64,000 nucleotides of DNA from Bugula neritina. Lineage: Eukaryota; Bryozoa; Gymnolaemata; Cheilostomatida; Bugulidae. Below are positions 1 through 12,200 of the stretch, in pieces (positions within the stretch are counted from its first letter, which is position 1; each line of letters begins with the position of its first letter). The stretch spans positions 5,309,722 to 5,373,721 of the forward strand of contig OZ037766.1 in assembly GCA_964035545.1 (NCBI GenBank). Reading direction: 5' to 3'. The notes under the pieces are model-generated. The model ran no database searches. It saw nothing but the letters and a program-made list of their open reading frames with translations, and was not told where the DNA came from. A program made the translations under genes and the position numbers.

Positions 1-171
1 AGGTTAGTTAGGTTTCAGCCAATCAGATTACACGAGCAGCACGTGCACCACGAGCACTAAGACGTCAGCTATCAGCGTATATAAAGGAGCGCTTGAGTCA
101 GCATTACACAGTTGCAAGACTTATCCCGAGGCACGCTGCAGAGACTACTACAGATACAGACTTGAACAATC
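1..171 (+). promoter_or_regulatory. Gene X promoter and 5'UTR, unit 1
   Basis: Compact polymerase II promoter. CCAAT is at 19-23, a CACGTG E-box at 40-45, GACGTCA (CRE-like, one base off TGACGTCA) at 61-67, a TATATAAAG box at 78-86 and TGAGTCA (AP-1-like) at 94-100. The ATG is 94 nt after the start of the TATA box, so the 5'UTR should be about 60 nt. All elements recur in order in the other four units. Confidence 0.75.
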
Positions 172-1163
172 ATGGTTAAATCTTCCACCTTCAAGGAATC
201 TCAAAGAAAACAGAGAAGTTTATTAAAATCAGTGGTGAAAACAGGAAATGGCACCACCATACAGCACAGACTGTTGAGATCTTTAACTATTACTAAGGAT
301 GGCAATTTACGCAGTGCAAGTTGTTTAAAGAGGTCAGTAAAGGTTGCAGCTAAATTGAAAATGAGAAGAAGAAATTACCTGCTAAAGAAACATGAGAGTT
401 ATCTTCAACAAAGGCAAGAATTTCATTACTGGGATGCAGAAACAGTAGAACGAGTTTGTCTGTGGAAAAAGACACGAGCTGACTGTCAGGAAGATCAGAA
501 ATATCTTGAAAAGTTGTCTAGAGAGGCATACGATTTTATAAGTAACCCTAGCAATGATAGAAAGCTGGCTTTAAACAAAATCAATGAGTTGGAGAAAGTA
601 ACAAGGAAACTGGATGATAACTTTGAACAGGACTTTATCAGAGTGAGTGATACTTTTATTAGTACATGTTTAGTAGTTACAGTTTTTATTACCATTTTGA
701 TTGAGATTAAACATGCCATTAAAGAAATTAATTTGTTCAATTTGCAATATAGCTAGCTGTTAAGCTAGCTATATTGCAAATTGAACAAATTAATTTCTTT
801 AATGATTGATTTATTCAATTTGCAATATAGCTAGCTGTTGAGCTAGCTATATTGCAAATTGAATATGTAGCTGAAAGCTAGCAAAAAAGCTTTTTTACTT
901 GATTTCAAATTGTTTTTATATCTTGTAATAAGCTGCATTAGAAATAGCATATCTAACTAATAGTAAAACTCTATTCAGTGAATTTTAAAATCCAGACTGT
1001 TGTAATATTGCATTCTAGTTTTTGGTCTCCCCATACTAACAATATATTTTTTTTTCAGGAGTTAGGCCCAAATGTCAGCAGCAGAAGATTATATTCAAGA
1101 GGTGATGGGCCCAGACGATATATTGATATATATCACCCAGATAGTTTTGGAAGTCATCACTAA
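172..1163 (+). CDS. Gene X copy 1, unknown family, two exons
   Basis: I do not recognise this family. Exons are 172-642 and 1059-1163. Exon 1 (157 codons) is basic near the N-terminus (runs of KRS, RRR, KK) and then acidic/helical, with WDAETVERVCLWKKTRAD and a likely coiled coil near residues 100-157. The start has a good context (A at -3, G at +4) and follows the TATA box. The donor GTGAGT is in phase 0, and the acceptor TTTTTCAG opens exon 2 in phase 0 for 34 more residues. Reading through the donor instead gives a 194-codon ORF with a hydrophobic stretch near residues 166-182 (retained-intron form). AATAAA signals at 1596-1601 and 1600-1605 probably end the transcript. No homology-based function can be given. 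Confidence 0.7.
717..804. repeat. Perfect 42-bp palindrome, gene X intron 1, unit 1
   Basis: Left arm 717-758 and right arm 763-804 are perfect reverse complements around a 4-nt loop GTTA. It lies 74 nt after the exon 1 donor, so the pre-mRNA would form a very stable hairpin. The apex is AGCTAGCT-GTTA-AGCTAGCT. Confidence 0.95.
818..868. repeat. Second palindrome, gene X intron 1, unit 1
   Basis: A second hairpin with about 23-bp arms and loop GTTG repeats the inner part of the preceding palindrome (CAATATAGCTAGCT and its complement). Two tandem foldbacks thus sit within 110 bp. They look like derivatives of one foldback element; no transposase or target duplication is visible. Confidence 0.85.
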
Positions 1164-1784
1164 GACTGTGACTTGAGCCGTGACCTCCCAGTCCCTGCAA
1201 TGGCTGATAGAGCAAAGAACATGGTCAGAAGGAGTACTCATCCAGGTTTTTCTAATACTGACTCTCTTTTATGCAGTAGATTTATTTATTTTGTCATCTG
1301 CAATGGCAATTTAGACCATATCCAAAACTACTTTACATAGTGTACATTGATGTATGGAGCTTACTTTATTTAATGCCCTGTACAGTCACTTAGATGTATA
1401 ATTTAACTTAATGTATATAATTATGCAATTTTATTTATTTCTTATTTATAAATTCATAAATAACTTGTGAAGCTAGCTAGAATTGAATTTAATGTTTATT
1501 TAAATGAAGATTCCTTGTATGTTTGTGAATATATTTATTTTATCTTTCTGTCTTAATTGTAAAGCAAGTAGCTGCTTTTTTCAGTTTAACAAATTAATAA
1601 ATAAACTTTCTTTCTGCTAACATACCTTTTGCTCATTTGTTTACTATTAGCACCTAGCACATAAACACATGCACACATTCCCATATACATATAATATAAT
1701 GCATATACACACAATATGTTGTTAATCTACAAGTGCTGTATTACAAATGAATATTACAAACTTATGTTTTGTTCACCCTAATAG
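1164..1784 (+). other. Gene X 3' flank and duplication junction, unit 1
   Basis: Non-coding. It holds the tandem AATAAA signals at 1596-1605 and the fusion point near 1716. Left of that point the sequence matches unit 5's gene X flank; right of it the sequence is spectraplakin intron leading to tail exon a. Confidence 0.7.
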
Positions 1785-4700
1785 CATGTGTATCTGCAAC
1801 TGCTATTTATTGGATGGAAAAAAAATTCATGCCGAGGTTGAAAAACAGGTTAAACGCTGTTGCTGTCAAAAGCAATTTGCCATTCAAAAAGTATCTGATA
1901 ATAAATATGTGGCAAGTGATGTATGTTATTAAGAGTTATCTTCCTTTATGTGCTATGAGCAGGTGTTGCCCACAGCAAAAATTAGTGTTTGCTGTTTGGG
2001 TTGCTATTCCATAAATTAATAATGTCATGGCCGCATGCCAAAATTAAAAGTACTGGTTTGACAATTATCATGTTGGTCAATTCAAATGAACCATTATAAT
2101 TTCATTTTAGACAGAATTTTCATTTCTTGAGATTTAAAAGATAAAATTTTGAAGAGCTGCCTTCTTCATCTATTTTCTCTTGTTAAACTTTGTAAACAAA
2201 TACTCAAACTTCATTACTTCTGACCCCAACTTATGTTAGTTTTTAAGCACAATTATTATTGCAAATGCCTTTAAATTTTAGTTGTATCAAATTGAAAAGG
2301 TAAAGATACTTTTTTAAACCAACAGCTACCTAGTTATTTTGGGAAGGGGAGTTGTTTTCCCGGTTCATAAGTTTAGTTAATGTTTAAATGCATGTGTAGT
2401 GTCCCAAGTCTACTGGTTTAGTTATAGAAGTAGAACTTTAGCCATGCTGTGTCCTTGAATATATCAGTTTATCTGCAGTCAGTCTTTATCTGCAGTCAGT
2501 CTTTATCTGCAGTCAGCTTATCTGCACTTAGTATGTATCTGCTGTTAGTTTATCTGCAGTCAGCTTATCTGCAGTCAGATTTTATTTTTATTTTAGTTTG
2601 GAGAATCTCAGAAGTTGAGATTAGTGCGAATTCTTAGAAGTACTGTGATGGTAAGAATAGGGGGAGGTTGGCAGGCGTTGGACAAATTTCTGGTGAAGAA
2701 TGACCCATGTAGAGGTAAGAACACGAGCTAGTAAATGATTAAATTTATATTAATAATAATAATGATTAGTTATTGATGTATTATTAATTATATTAGTTTT
2801 ATTAACATTTTCTAAGAGTTGTCTGTTCAAAGTCATAACTGAAATCTGCTACTTCTGCACAGGGCAATGGGTGTAGTTAAATCATAATCTATAATAGCTA
2901 TACACACAATTACCTTACATTATGGAACTTCATACCATTTACATGTCACTTAGAATTTTAATATTTATAAAATGTTTACATAAATTATTTGTCACTTCCT
3001 GTTTGCAGTGTGCTCGCGGTCGCCACACATGAGGCGATTATCTGTGTCAAGAGGGGCAACTCCTGATTTAGCCCTCGTCTACTTTCTAGGTTGATATAGC
3101 TTGATATATGCATGTGCCTTTCAAACATTGAGAAGTTATGAGTTCTTGTTGTACAGCTACTTTAGTGCTGTTTAGCCTCAGTTCTAAGTTGTATATATAC
3201 TAGCAATTGGATGCATTGAATATCTTAGACTAACACTGCTTTGCCTATAGCCTGTTTTCCATAAATACCACTCGTTTGCTGCTATATCTACAGTGTTGAC
3301 AATACAATGTAGATATCATCGTGAGCTGCCAATACAGACATCACGCTAAATAGAGAATGTCACACACCTGTTCAGTGTCTTCTACGTGTTACTGTAAGGT
3401 TATGGGGCCAGAAATAATGAAGTTCTTAAATTCCTTACATAGCATCTTTTTATGAATCTTCTGGTGCCGTAACTTTTCTGTAACACTTATCACTGTATGT
3501 AAGCTATAAAGGCTTACTGCATATTCTTTTACGTATGTGCATGTTGTAGACATATTATATTTATTACATAGCTGTGTACTAACTACACTTATCTTCTCAT
3601 GTTTAGTTAAAGCACAAAATGCTTTTCAACTCGTTTTAACGTTGTAAGAGAATGTCATCACCCATCTGCTTGTTTCAAATGATGATTTTAATTTGGCTTA
3701 TCATTATAAAAATGTATGAAATGTTAAAATATTTCTATCCTTTACTATTATGATTGAAGACAACTTGGAATGGTTTTATTTTGCATTACCAGCTAAAGGA
3801 AGAACAAATACAGAGTTGAGAGAGAAGTTTATTTTGTCTGAGAATGTTGTTGGGCAGGGAATGTCTAGTTTCACCAACAAGCCAAGCACCAGCAGCAAGT
3901 TGTCAGGTGGAACTCGCTCCGGCAGCACTACTCCAGTGAGTCATATGGCAGCATAATTTTATATTATCACTTCCGCTAATTCAACTTTGCAACATATGTT
4001 CTTTGATATGTTCTCTCTCAGCCTTTTAGGTATTACGAATAAAACATGTAGAGAGAAGTGAAAAAGACACATTGGTAATTTAATGCCAAATACACAAATT
4101 GATTATTTTAAAATTATAGCTCTGGTGACACTTCACTCGAATAGAGTTGGTTTAGGTCTTTAGGATATCAACCTTTAGTTACCACACAAGACAGGTCATT
4201 GTGTAAACAATTCAATACTATAAAGTATAAACCATCCATCTCTTAAGCAAGTGATTTATGCAGTGAAATTAAATAAAACTGTCCTCAGTTAAATTGACTT
4301 ATTGGCTAAAGCACCATCTCAGAAAGCAATAGAGACTTTATCTGTTGTGTATCGCTATTAGGGAATGACGTTATGTATGTATTAGTTTTATTCTAACAAG
4401 TTTCAATGCAGCTATAATAAAATGCACAGACAATAAATAAATAAAACTACCATTTAACATGTTATTCAGAATATGTAGAAATGCACTTTGACAGAGCAAG
4501 TAGCCAAGCTCAATACATTTGGAATAATCTCTAGGTTTTTTGTAACTGTTAACTAGAGCCAAAAAAAAAAACATTTTACAGCTAAATACATTTAACAATT
4601 AAACTATTTGTAAGATATCCATATTCGTTATATAATAATAACCTATTATACATTTGACTGCGTAGTGTTGTAAGATCGGCAACACTAGATTTAGGTGCTG

Positions 4701-5314
4701 CTTCGACAATTATAGTGAATCTAAGCTGCCAAGCCACTGTGTGCCACTCTGTGTATGCATGAGTTAATATGTTGTAGATAAGCCACCCCTATCACAGCCA
4801 TTACGGCCACAGTCATCATCTCACACCCCCTACGCCTGTTCAGAGAGGGACAACTCCTGATAGAGAGGTCTCTGCTATCATGTCATACAAGACCAGGGAG
4901 TCTCCTTCCTACACTCATTTAGGTATTTGTTGCCAGCTCAGGGTATATCCAGCACATTTTAACAGAGATTCCGAGTAAACTAAATCTATTCAAGCATCTT
5001 AGGTTTACTTGTATCAAGTTTGTTTGCTTATTTCATGCGTACAGTTACAGTGGTATATTTACGTCAACAGCCATTACATGTATATATTGTGAACAACTAG
5101 ATATTATTTATGTTCAGGTGGGGCAACCAACAGTCTCTCTTCTTCAAGAGCATCAAGTAGATGTTCAGAAGTTAGTGAAGATGCTGAACCATATGCAGTA
5201 AGGGATACAGCGGACAACAGCAGGACTACCCCATCTGGTCACAATTCAGTTGGTCCCAAGTCTAGGATTCCTCTCTCTAGAAATTCTTCCATGCGAAAGC
5301 CGTCATATCGTTGA
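1785..5314 (+). pseudogene. Orphan spectraplakin 3' exons (GAR domain + SxIP tail), unit 1
   Basis: Six exons match the C-terminus of MACF1/dystonin-type spectraplakins, which bind and stabilise microtubules. Exon a (1785-1911) and exon b (2597-2714) encode the zinc-binding GAR/GAS2 domain ([38 protein letters not shown]). A cassette exon is at 3009-3089. Exon c (3793-3935) has AKGRTNTELREKFIL, exon c2 (4778-4922) is Ser/Pro/His rich, and exon d (5118-5314) is Ser-rich with KSRIPLSR, an SxIP EB1-binding motif, then TGA. Phases agree from b to d. Exon a has a 1-bp deletion in an A run (8 A instead of 9 bases) that shifts its frame, uses a GC donor, and has no upstream spectraplakin exons; hence pseudogene. 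The family match is from recall of MACF1, not a search. Confidence 0.85.
2464..2579 (+). repeat. CTGCAGTCAG minisatellite before exon b, unit 1
   Basis: About seven imperfect copies of a 14-18 bp motif built on TTATCTGCAGTCAG, ending just before the pyrimidine tract of tail exon b. Unit 2 has fewer copies at 18438-18522, so copy number varies. Confidence 0.8.
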
Positions 5315-5500
5315 CTGCCATGACAGTGAACTATATGGTACCTCTAGACACCATAAGAGTTGAGAGAGGTTTAGAGGAAATGATGCATCACATTTGAATG
5401 TATTGACTAAAAAACATGTTTTTTTTTGTTTCACACTGCTCTACGTGATCAGTAGCTGCCCAATGTGACTGTTTGGAGTTGTCTGGCCCACAACTCCAAG
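5315..5500 (+). other. 3' flank of spectraplakin tail, left of BEL insertion
   Basis: Sequence after the exon d stop, shared with units 2-4. It ends in CCAAG (5496-5500), the left copy of the BEL/Pao target-site duplication. I see no clear polyadenylation signal. Confidence 0.6.
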
Positions 5501-6245
5501 TGTAAACTATCATCCCTGGTTTGTAAACAGGCACAATGTGGTCTTCAGTCTCTACTGATGTTTTATTGGTAAAACTGTCGTGAAAACTACAATTAATGAA
5601 ATTGTGAATATGCTATAATGAATGATAATATGTGATAAAACTTTTATCAGTGATAATTTGACATTAACTAATAAGCTTCAAATAAAGAACAAGTCTTGCT
5701 ATAAAAATCAGTATACACCATCTAAATTATTAAAATTGATATTAAAAAAAAGATAATACAAATGCCATAAATGATTGTCAAAAATACTACAATAGCAATA
5801 ATTACCTTGTTAGACCATCCAGGAATGGAGCTTATAACTTTGATGTTAATGTAGTAGGTATTTATTCTCTACTTTGACAATATTGATTTAAATGCAACAA
5901 AATATTTAATATAACATAAGTGAAAAGTTACTCAGCAGTTTATGCTACATGTTAGCTGACTGAAAGTGTAGCATAGAATGAGAGCTGAGAGTAAAATATA
6001 CTTCAATGGATGAATCATTTCAGGAAGCTGATGGTGTAAAAAACTATTTATATAACTTAGTCATAGTGAAATCATACACATGAGGAAATCTTGTTGACTT
6101 TCGTGTGCAAATTTGTCATAGCTATAAAAGCAAAACAGCTACATATACATGACTAATGTAATGGTTTTCTAATTATGGGCACGTTGGTTAACTTTGTTTG
6201 TTTTGATGAGAGCAAGAAATTTCACTGGCATTCCAATTAATTACA
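5501..6245 (-). repeat. BEL/Pao 3' LTR
   Basis: 745 bp, nearly identical to the LTR at 13377-14121. On the minus strand it starts TGTAATTAATTGG and contains TATATAAATAG, a plausible TATA box. Confidence 0.95.
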
Positions 6246-6254
6246 CTCCCACCT
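6246..6254 (-). other. BEL/Pao polypurine tract
   Basis: Minus-strand AGGTGGGAG directly abuts the 3' LTR, the expected plus-strand primer position for LTR elements. Confidence 0.7.
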
Positions 6255-6292
6255 GAAATTTCTAAAAGTGACTTGTAATTTTGAATGTATGT

Positions 6293-9200
6293 TTAGCTCG
6301 ATCGGACTAGTACAACTAATTTTGATATTGGTCGAATTAAATAGACTCTTTTATTGGAGTCTTTGGGGTATGTTTTACTACCAACAAGCACCTTAACTGA
6401 TCTAACAACGCTGTCATGAGACAGGTTGCATTCTACGACACGTGCTAAAGGCCACTGATTTCTTACTGTATTGTCATCACACAGTAGAACGATATCCCCC
6501 ACCTTGATCTCTGGTACTTTATTTACCCATTTTTGCCGCGACTGTAAATAAAGCAAGTATTGCTTGCGCCATCGTGTCCAAAATTCATTTGCCAACTGCT
6601 GGACCACTCTCCAACGCTTCCTCGCATATATGTCTGCCTCCTCAAATGTGCTTGGAGGTGGTAGAACAACGTCAGACTTCATAGTCAACAACATGTTTGG
6701 GGTGATTGGAAGCATGTCATCAGTTGTTGAGGTTAATGGGCGACAGTTTATGATGGCCATCACTTCATAAAACAAAGTTCGTAGCAAAGAGGTAGAGAGC
6801 CTCCCACCATGTCTCGTTCCAAGGCCTTGTAGCACAGAGCGGATAGTCCTTATCTGCCTTTCCCACACTCCTCCAAAATTGCTAGAGTGAGGAGGGTTGA
6901 AATTCATTGTGATGTTCATAGATTTAAGTTTGCTGTCGGTCCCATCACTTTGTAGAAGACTCGCGGCACCAATGAAGTTGGTACCTTGGTCTGATTGAAT
7001 TGTCTGAATTGGACCCCTAATGGCTACCACAGTCCTGATAGCGTTTATAAAGCTGTCAGTAGTCATGTCCTCTAAAAGTTCAATGTGAACAGCTCGTGAG
7101 GCCATACATGTGACTATCAAGCCATATCGTTTCGATTCCTTTCTACCATCCTTGACAATAAAAGGGCCGAAACAATCTAATCCACAGTGGGTGAAAGGAG
7201 GGGCTTCGTTAACTCTCACTGATGGTAATGTTGCCATTTGTGGTGTCAAGGGTTTAGCTTTGATTCTTTTACATGTTACACAGAGACGTAGCTTTGATGA
7301 AATTGTGGATTTACCACCGATGATCCAAAATCCCTGTGATCTTATTCTAGACAGAGTATACTCTAAGCCAAGGTGTCCTAGTTTTGCATGTGTGTCATTT
7401 ATGATAAGCGTAGTGAGATGACTATGCTTAGGTAAGAGTAAAGGATGTTTTTCTTCGAATGATAGCAATTTACTGTTTTGTAGCCTTCCTCCCACCCTGA
7501 GTAGACCCGCCTTATCTAGAAATGGGCATAGTTTTGCAATGGAGCTATGCTTAGATGTAGTCTGAGTTTGTTGGAGTTGCTTGATTTCTGGAGTGAAGAA
7601 TTCTGATTGAACTGACTTGACCAAAGAGTGTAACGCTTTTTGGCGTTTCTCTTGCTGAGTGAGAGGGGTTTTGCATAGTGCTGTTTGGATTCTAGCAATA
7701 ACCTTAAGAGTGTAATCTAGGTTAGAGAAAATGGTTATACGCTGACTAAGAGGAGCAAGGATGTGTTGAGTGGCTAATGAAACTTTCACTTCTTGATCGT
7801 CATGTGAGTTGATGAATTTTTTCTGATGAGGGAGTATGAGAGGTTCATTCCACAAGAAGTCTGGTCCTGTGAACCAAACGCACTCAGGAGAGAAAATTTG
7901 CTTTGGTGATAACCCACGTGATGCATGATCTGCAGGGTTGAGTTTAGTTGGGACATGAAACCAGTTGTCGGCATTGGAGCCGTCACGGATTTGCTGAACT
8001 CGATTTGCAACAAATGTGTGATATCTAGCCTGTGTGTTCTTTATATAACCAAGAACTACTTCTGAGTCAGAATAAAAGTACTGAGCTACATTGTCCATAC
8101 CTAGCTCTTCTGCTGCCTTGAGGCTTAAATCTACAGCCCCACGTGCTGCTTGAAGTTCCAATCTGGGAACAGTAATAGCTTTGAGCGGAGTGACACGACC
8201 TTTGCTACAGATTAAAGCAACATGCACACGTTTGGCTGGGCTTACAAATCGCAAGTAGGAGCATTGGCCGTAGCCCGTTGTACTCGCGTCGCTAAAAGTA
8301 TGGAGCTCAACCTTAGCAGGTGTTCCAAATGATGATGGTACGTAGTTTCTAGGAATTGATAGGTGTTCAAGATCTTTGAGGCTTTGTTTCCATGGCAACC
8401 ATTTTGCCAGCATGCTTTCATCTAAAGGATCATCCCAGTCTAAATGTTTTCTGCAAAGATCTTGGAGAACCATTTTACCTTGCAGTATAACCGGTGATAT
8501 GAGGCCAAGTGGATCAAAGACCGAGGCTACATTTGAGAGCACACCTCGTCTAGTGTTGGGCTTATCAGCGAGATTAACTTGAAACTGAAAGGAATCTTGC
8601 TCAGAATTCCACATCAATCCCAAAGTTCTTTCAGTTGGAAGACAGTCAGAGTTTAGGTCAAGATCATGCAGAGTTGCAGATTGTTCAGATTTGGGGAATG
8701 AATTTAATACTTCTTTCTCGTTAGAAAGAATCTTGTGCAAGTGTACTTTACCTTGTTGGCAAATTCTCATTGCCTCAGTAAGTACTTTTGTTGCAGATGT
8801 TGCGTCAGGCATACTAAGCAAGCCGTCATCCACATAGAACTGATTTCTAATGAAGTTTCGGGCTTGTTGACTTGATGGATCATCTGTGCTGTATTGGTCA
8901 GCCAGATAACGTAGGCCATATGTTGCACATGCAGGAGACGAGGTCGCTCCAAACACATGCACTTTCATGCGGAACACTGCTATTTCACCACGTTCATCTA
9001 GCCAGAAAAATCGGAGATAATCTGTATCTTCCGTTGCAACACGAAATTGGTGAAACATTCGCTCAATATCACATGTAACAGCAATCTGTTCCTGGCGAAA
9101 GCGAAGGAGGATACCAGTTAGACTGTTTAGATGATCTGGACCTGTCATGAGATAGTCGTTTATGCACTTTCCATCTGTCTTTGCAGCACCATCGAAGACT

Positions 9201-12200
9201 ACTCTAATCTTGCCTGGCTTCTTTGGATGCCATACCTCGAAATGTGGTATGTACCATGTGCTGTCCTCATGGCTAGCTAAGCCTTGTGGAACTATTTCAG
9301 CCTCACCCTTGCTAATGAGGTCTTCCATGAACTTTTTGTACTGGTTTTCCAAGTTTTGATTCTTAGAGAACTTTTTCAGTAGTGAATTGAATCGGTTTTT
9401 TGCTGTTTTAAAACTGTTATTTCGTGGTGGTTTGTGTTTGAAAGGTAGAGGCATGGTGACATGACCATCAATGATCTTTGTTTCTTGTTTCATGAGAGAC
9501 AAAAATGCTCGGTCTTCTACAGAAGCCGCTTCTTTGTCTGTTACACATTCCTTGAAATCTTGAGCCAATATATTTATGATTTTGTTGATTTGTTTTGATG
9601 TTTCAGTTTGGCATTTGAAAGATACTGTGGTTTTAGCTTTCTTGGGTGAATGAGTTACGGTTTTATTGACTATTGTTGTTTTGCTGCCTGAATTGTCATC
9701 ATGTGTGTTATTTGTAGCTAGACTACCCATGATAACCCACCCTAGGTCAGTACGTACGCCAAATGGTTCATCGTCTGCGTCGTTTCCCACTACTACCTCT
9801 CTAGGTTTGAAGGCTAATGGGCAGTTGCCTCCAATGAGTAGACCTACTGAAATGTTTTGTCCCTTGACCATGTTTTTTGCCAAGTCTTGTAAATGTGGCC
9901 AGGCGGTAAGAGCACCCGCCTGTGGAATAGACTCATACTTAGCAGGTATTTCTTCTGCAGAATACACATTAGGAAGTTTCACCTCCTTATTGCAGCTATA
10001 TCCTTTGATAATTAGGTCATCGGTTACCATTGTATCTAGCTCAAAGTTTTGGTGTGTCATTGTTGCCATTGGCAGTTTAGTTGGTTTTTTGGTGCATGTG
10101 AGTTGTTCAACAATAGAATTGGTTATATAACATGAGTCGCTGCCTGAGTCAAGGTTGGCATATGTTAATACTTTTGTATGTGGATCTTTGACAGAAGAAA
10201 CCCAAACAGGAAGAGTCATAGACATGAGTGTTTGTGATGTATTTATGGAAAGATTATTGCATACTGTGCTATCTTTATTTTGGTTTGAACATTGCATTTT
10301 ACTTTCATATGCTTGCTTTGTGGGTTGAGATGTGTATTTCTGGTGAAATATTGTGGGATGAGCTTGCTTACATGTCTCACATACTGGTTTCATGTTGCAG
10401 TTTTTGTAACTGTGACCGCTTACGGCACATTTGAAACATAAGCTGTTGCTAGCAAGGAAGTCATTTACTTGTTGAGCAGAAAGTTTTGCTAAATTCCAGC
10501 AGTGAGCAGTGTGGTGTTTCCATCTGGGTTTTTTGTTTGAGAGGCAGTATGCACATTCTGGTTCTTTTCTCTGCTTTTGGTCAAATGACAGGCTGTTTTG
10601 TTGTTTTGCTGACTGGCTGTCAGTGTGTTGTGACTTATTAGCATGTTTTTGTTGATTTTTGACTAATTCTGAAGTTTTTGAAACTATTGGTGTTGGTAAT
10701 GTTGTTTCAGATTTTAATGTAATTGAGTGTTTGCTGTTGTTTTGTTTGGTGATTGGCTTGAATGCAGTTTTACTGGACCCACTTTTATATTTTTCTCTCA
10801 AATTGCTACAAGAAATTTTAGCCTCATGTGCTACAAAGTCTGCAAATTTATGAAAGGAAGGGAACACTTTTCTCTTTTCCTCCTCTGCAATGGCATGTCT
10901 TAACCATCGTTCTTGAAGGTTGTTGGGCAGAACACTCGCTAGCTTTTTGTTCTCCCGTTTTCTGTCCAGGACTTTCAAACCAGATATCTGCCTTGAGGCA
11001 GATAGACATTGGTTTAAGAAGTAACTGTAACTCTTGAGAGATTTGGCATCAGTTACTCTAGGCCATGCTTCTAGTCGGTCTAGAAACTGCTCTTCAATCA
11101 GCTCTTTCGAACCAAACTCAGTTTCGAGAGCATGTAATGCATCTTGATACGCATTTGAACTTTGCAATGAAAAATAGCCCCTTATAGCCTGCTTGGCATC
11201 GCCATCCACATACTCTCTCAACAAATGGAGCTTCTGTAAATCGGTATATGGACAAGAACCAATCAAACCATCAAAGGCCAGCTTCCAATCTGCGTACTCA
11301 AGCGGATCACCAGTAAACTTGTCAGGAGTGGGAAGATGATTGGCTTGCATTGTCATAGCGGCGGCCATTGAGTCACCTATACTCTTCCCTATAGCAGCAG
11401 AGAAATCTGTAGTGGTCAGATTGGTAAGTGGGTTAGGTGATTGCAAGTGTGTATGTGTGGGATGAGTATTTTGGTGTGTGGGAAGATGAGCAGCTGAGTT
11501 GACTTGTGGATATTGTTCATAAGGATCTTTGTGGATACCTGGGCTTTGGTGAGGCAACTCCTCCTTAGTCATTAAAGACTGCTTTATATCGTGAGCTGGT
11601 TGACCTCCAGTTGATGGGAATTGATTTGAGAGGTCAATATGATGTGGAGAATGCAGAAATGGTGAAGGCTTCGATGAGTTATGAGATGCTCTATAAGGGG
11701 GTCTCATGAGAGTATCTCTAAGCTCAGTTTCAAGCTCATCGTCTAGGGCTTGCTGAAATGCATTGAGCTGAGCTTTCTCTGCATCGATTTCAGCTTTGAG
11801 TTTCAGCTCGGCAATGTGGCCTTTGCGAGTGAGGATTTGCTCTTTGTGCTTGAGCTCAAGACGCTGTATTTCCTCTTCAACCTGCCGAGCTTCACACTCT
11901 GCTTGAAACTTTGCTTCAGCAGCAGCAACTTTAGCCGCAGATTTAGCTAATTGAGCTTTATAGTATGATGCATTAGATTTGGAGGATCTAGATGTACCAG
12001 TAGTTCTTGTTTTCCAAGAACCACTAGCGGAATCAGGTGCATGAGATGAGGATATGTCACTAGATCCAGAATGTCTGGAATTGCCAATATGGTGACTAGA
12101 ATGATGAGATTTCTTTGACTTGGAGTGATTAGATTGATAATCAGAACTATGTACGCTGACGGATTTGGCAGGCCCAGCGCGTTCCGACTCAACTGAATTT

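Noticed and set aside
495-740. Minus-strand 81-codon ORFs at 495-740 and 31234-31479
   Set aside because: Antisense shadows of gene X exon 1 and the retained-intron tail; no promoter or splice support.
1059-1176. Homology of array exon 2 (AEDYIQEVMGPDD) to exon 2 of the diverged gene (DADDYIRIREMCGPLD)
   Set aside because: Similarity is short, needs the second acceptor and gaps, and does not extend. Left as unproven.
5118-5205. Alternative frame of exon d (VGQPTVSLLQEHQVDV, 27 residues then stop)
   Set aside because: It would follow directly from exon c in phase 0, but exon c2 joins c (phase 0) and d (phase 1) perfectly, and the c2-d frame gives the longer Ser-rich SRIP tail expected for spectraplakins.
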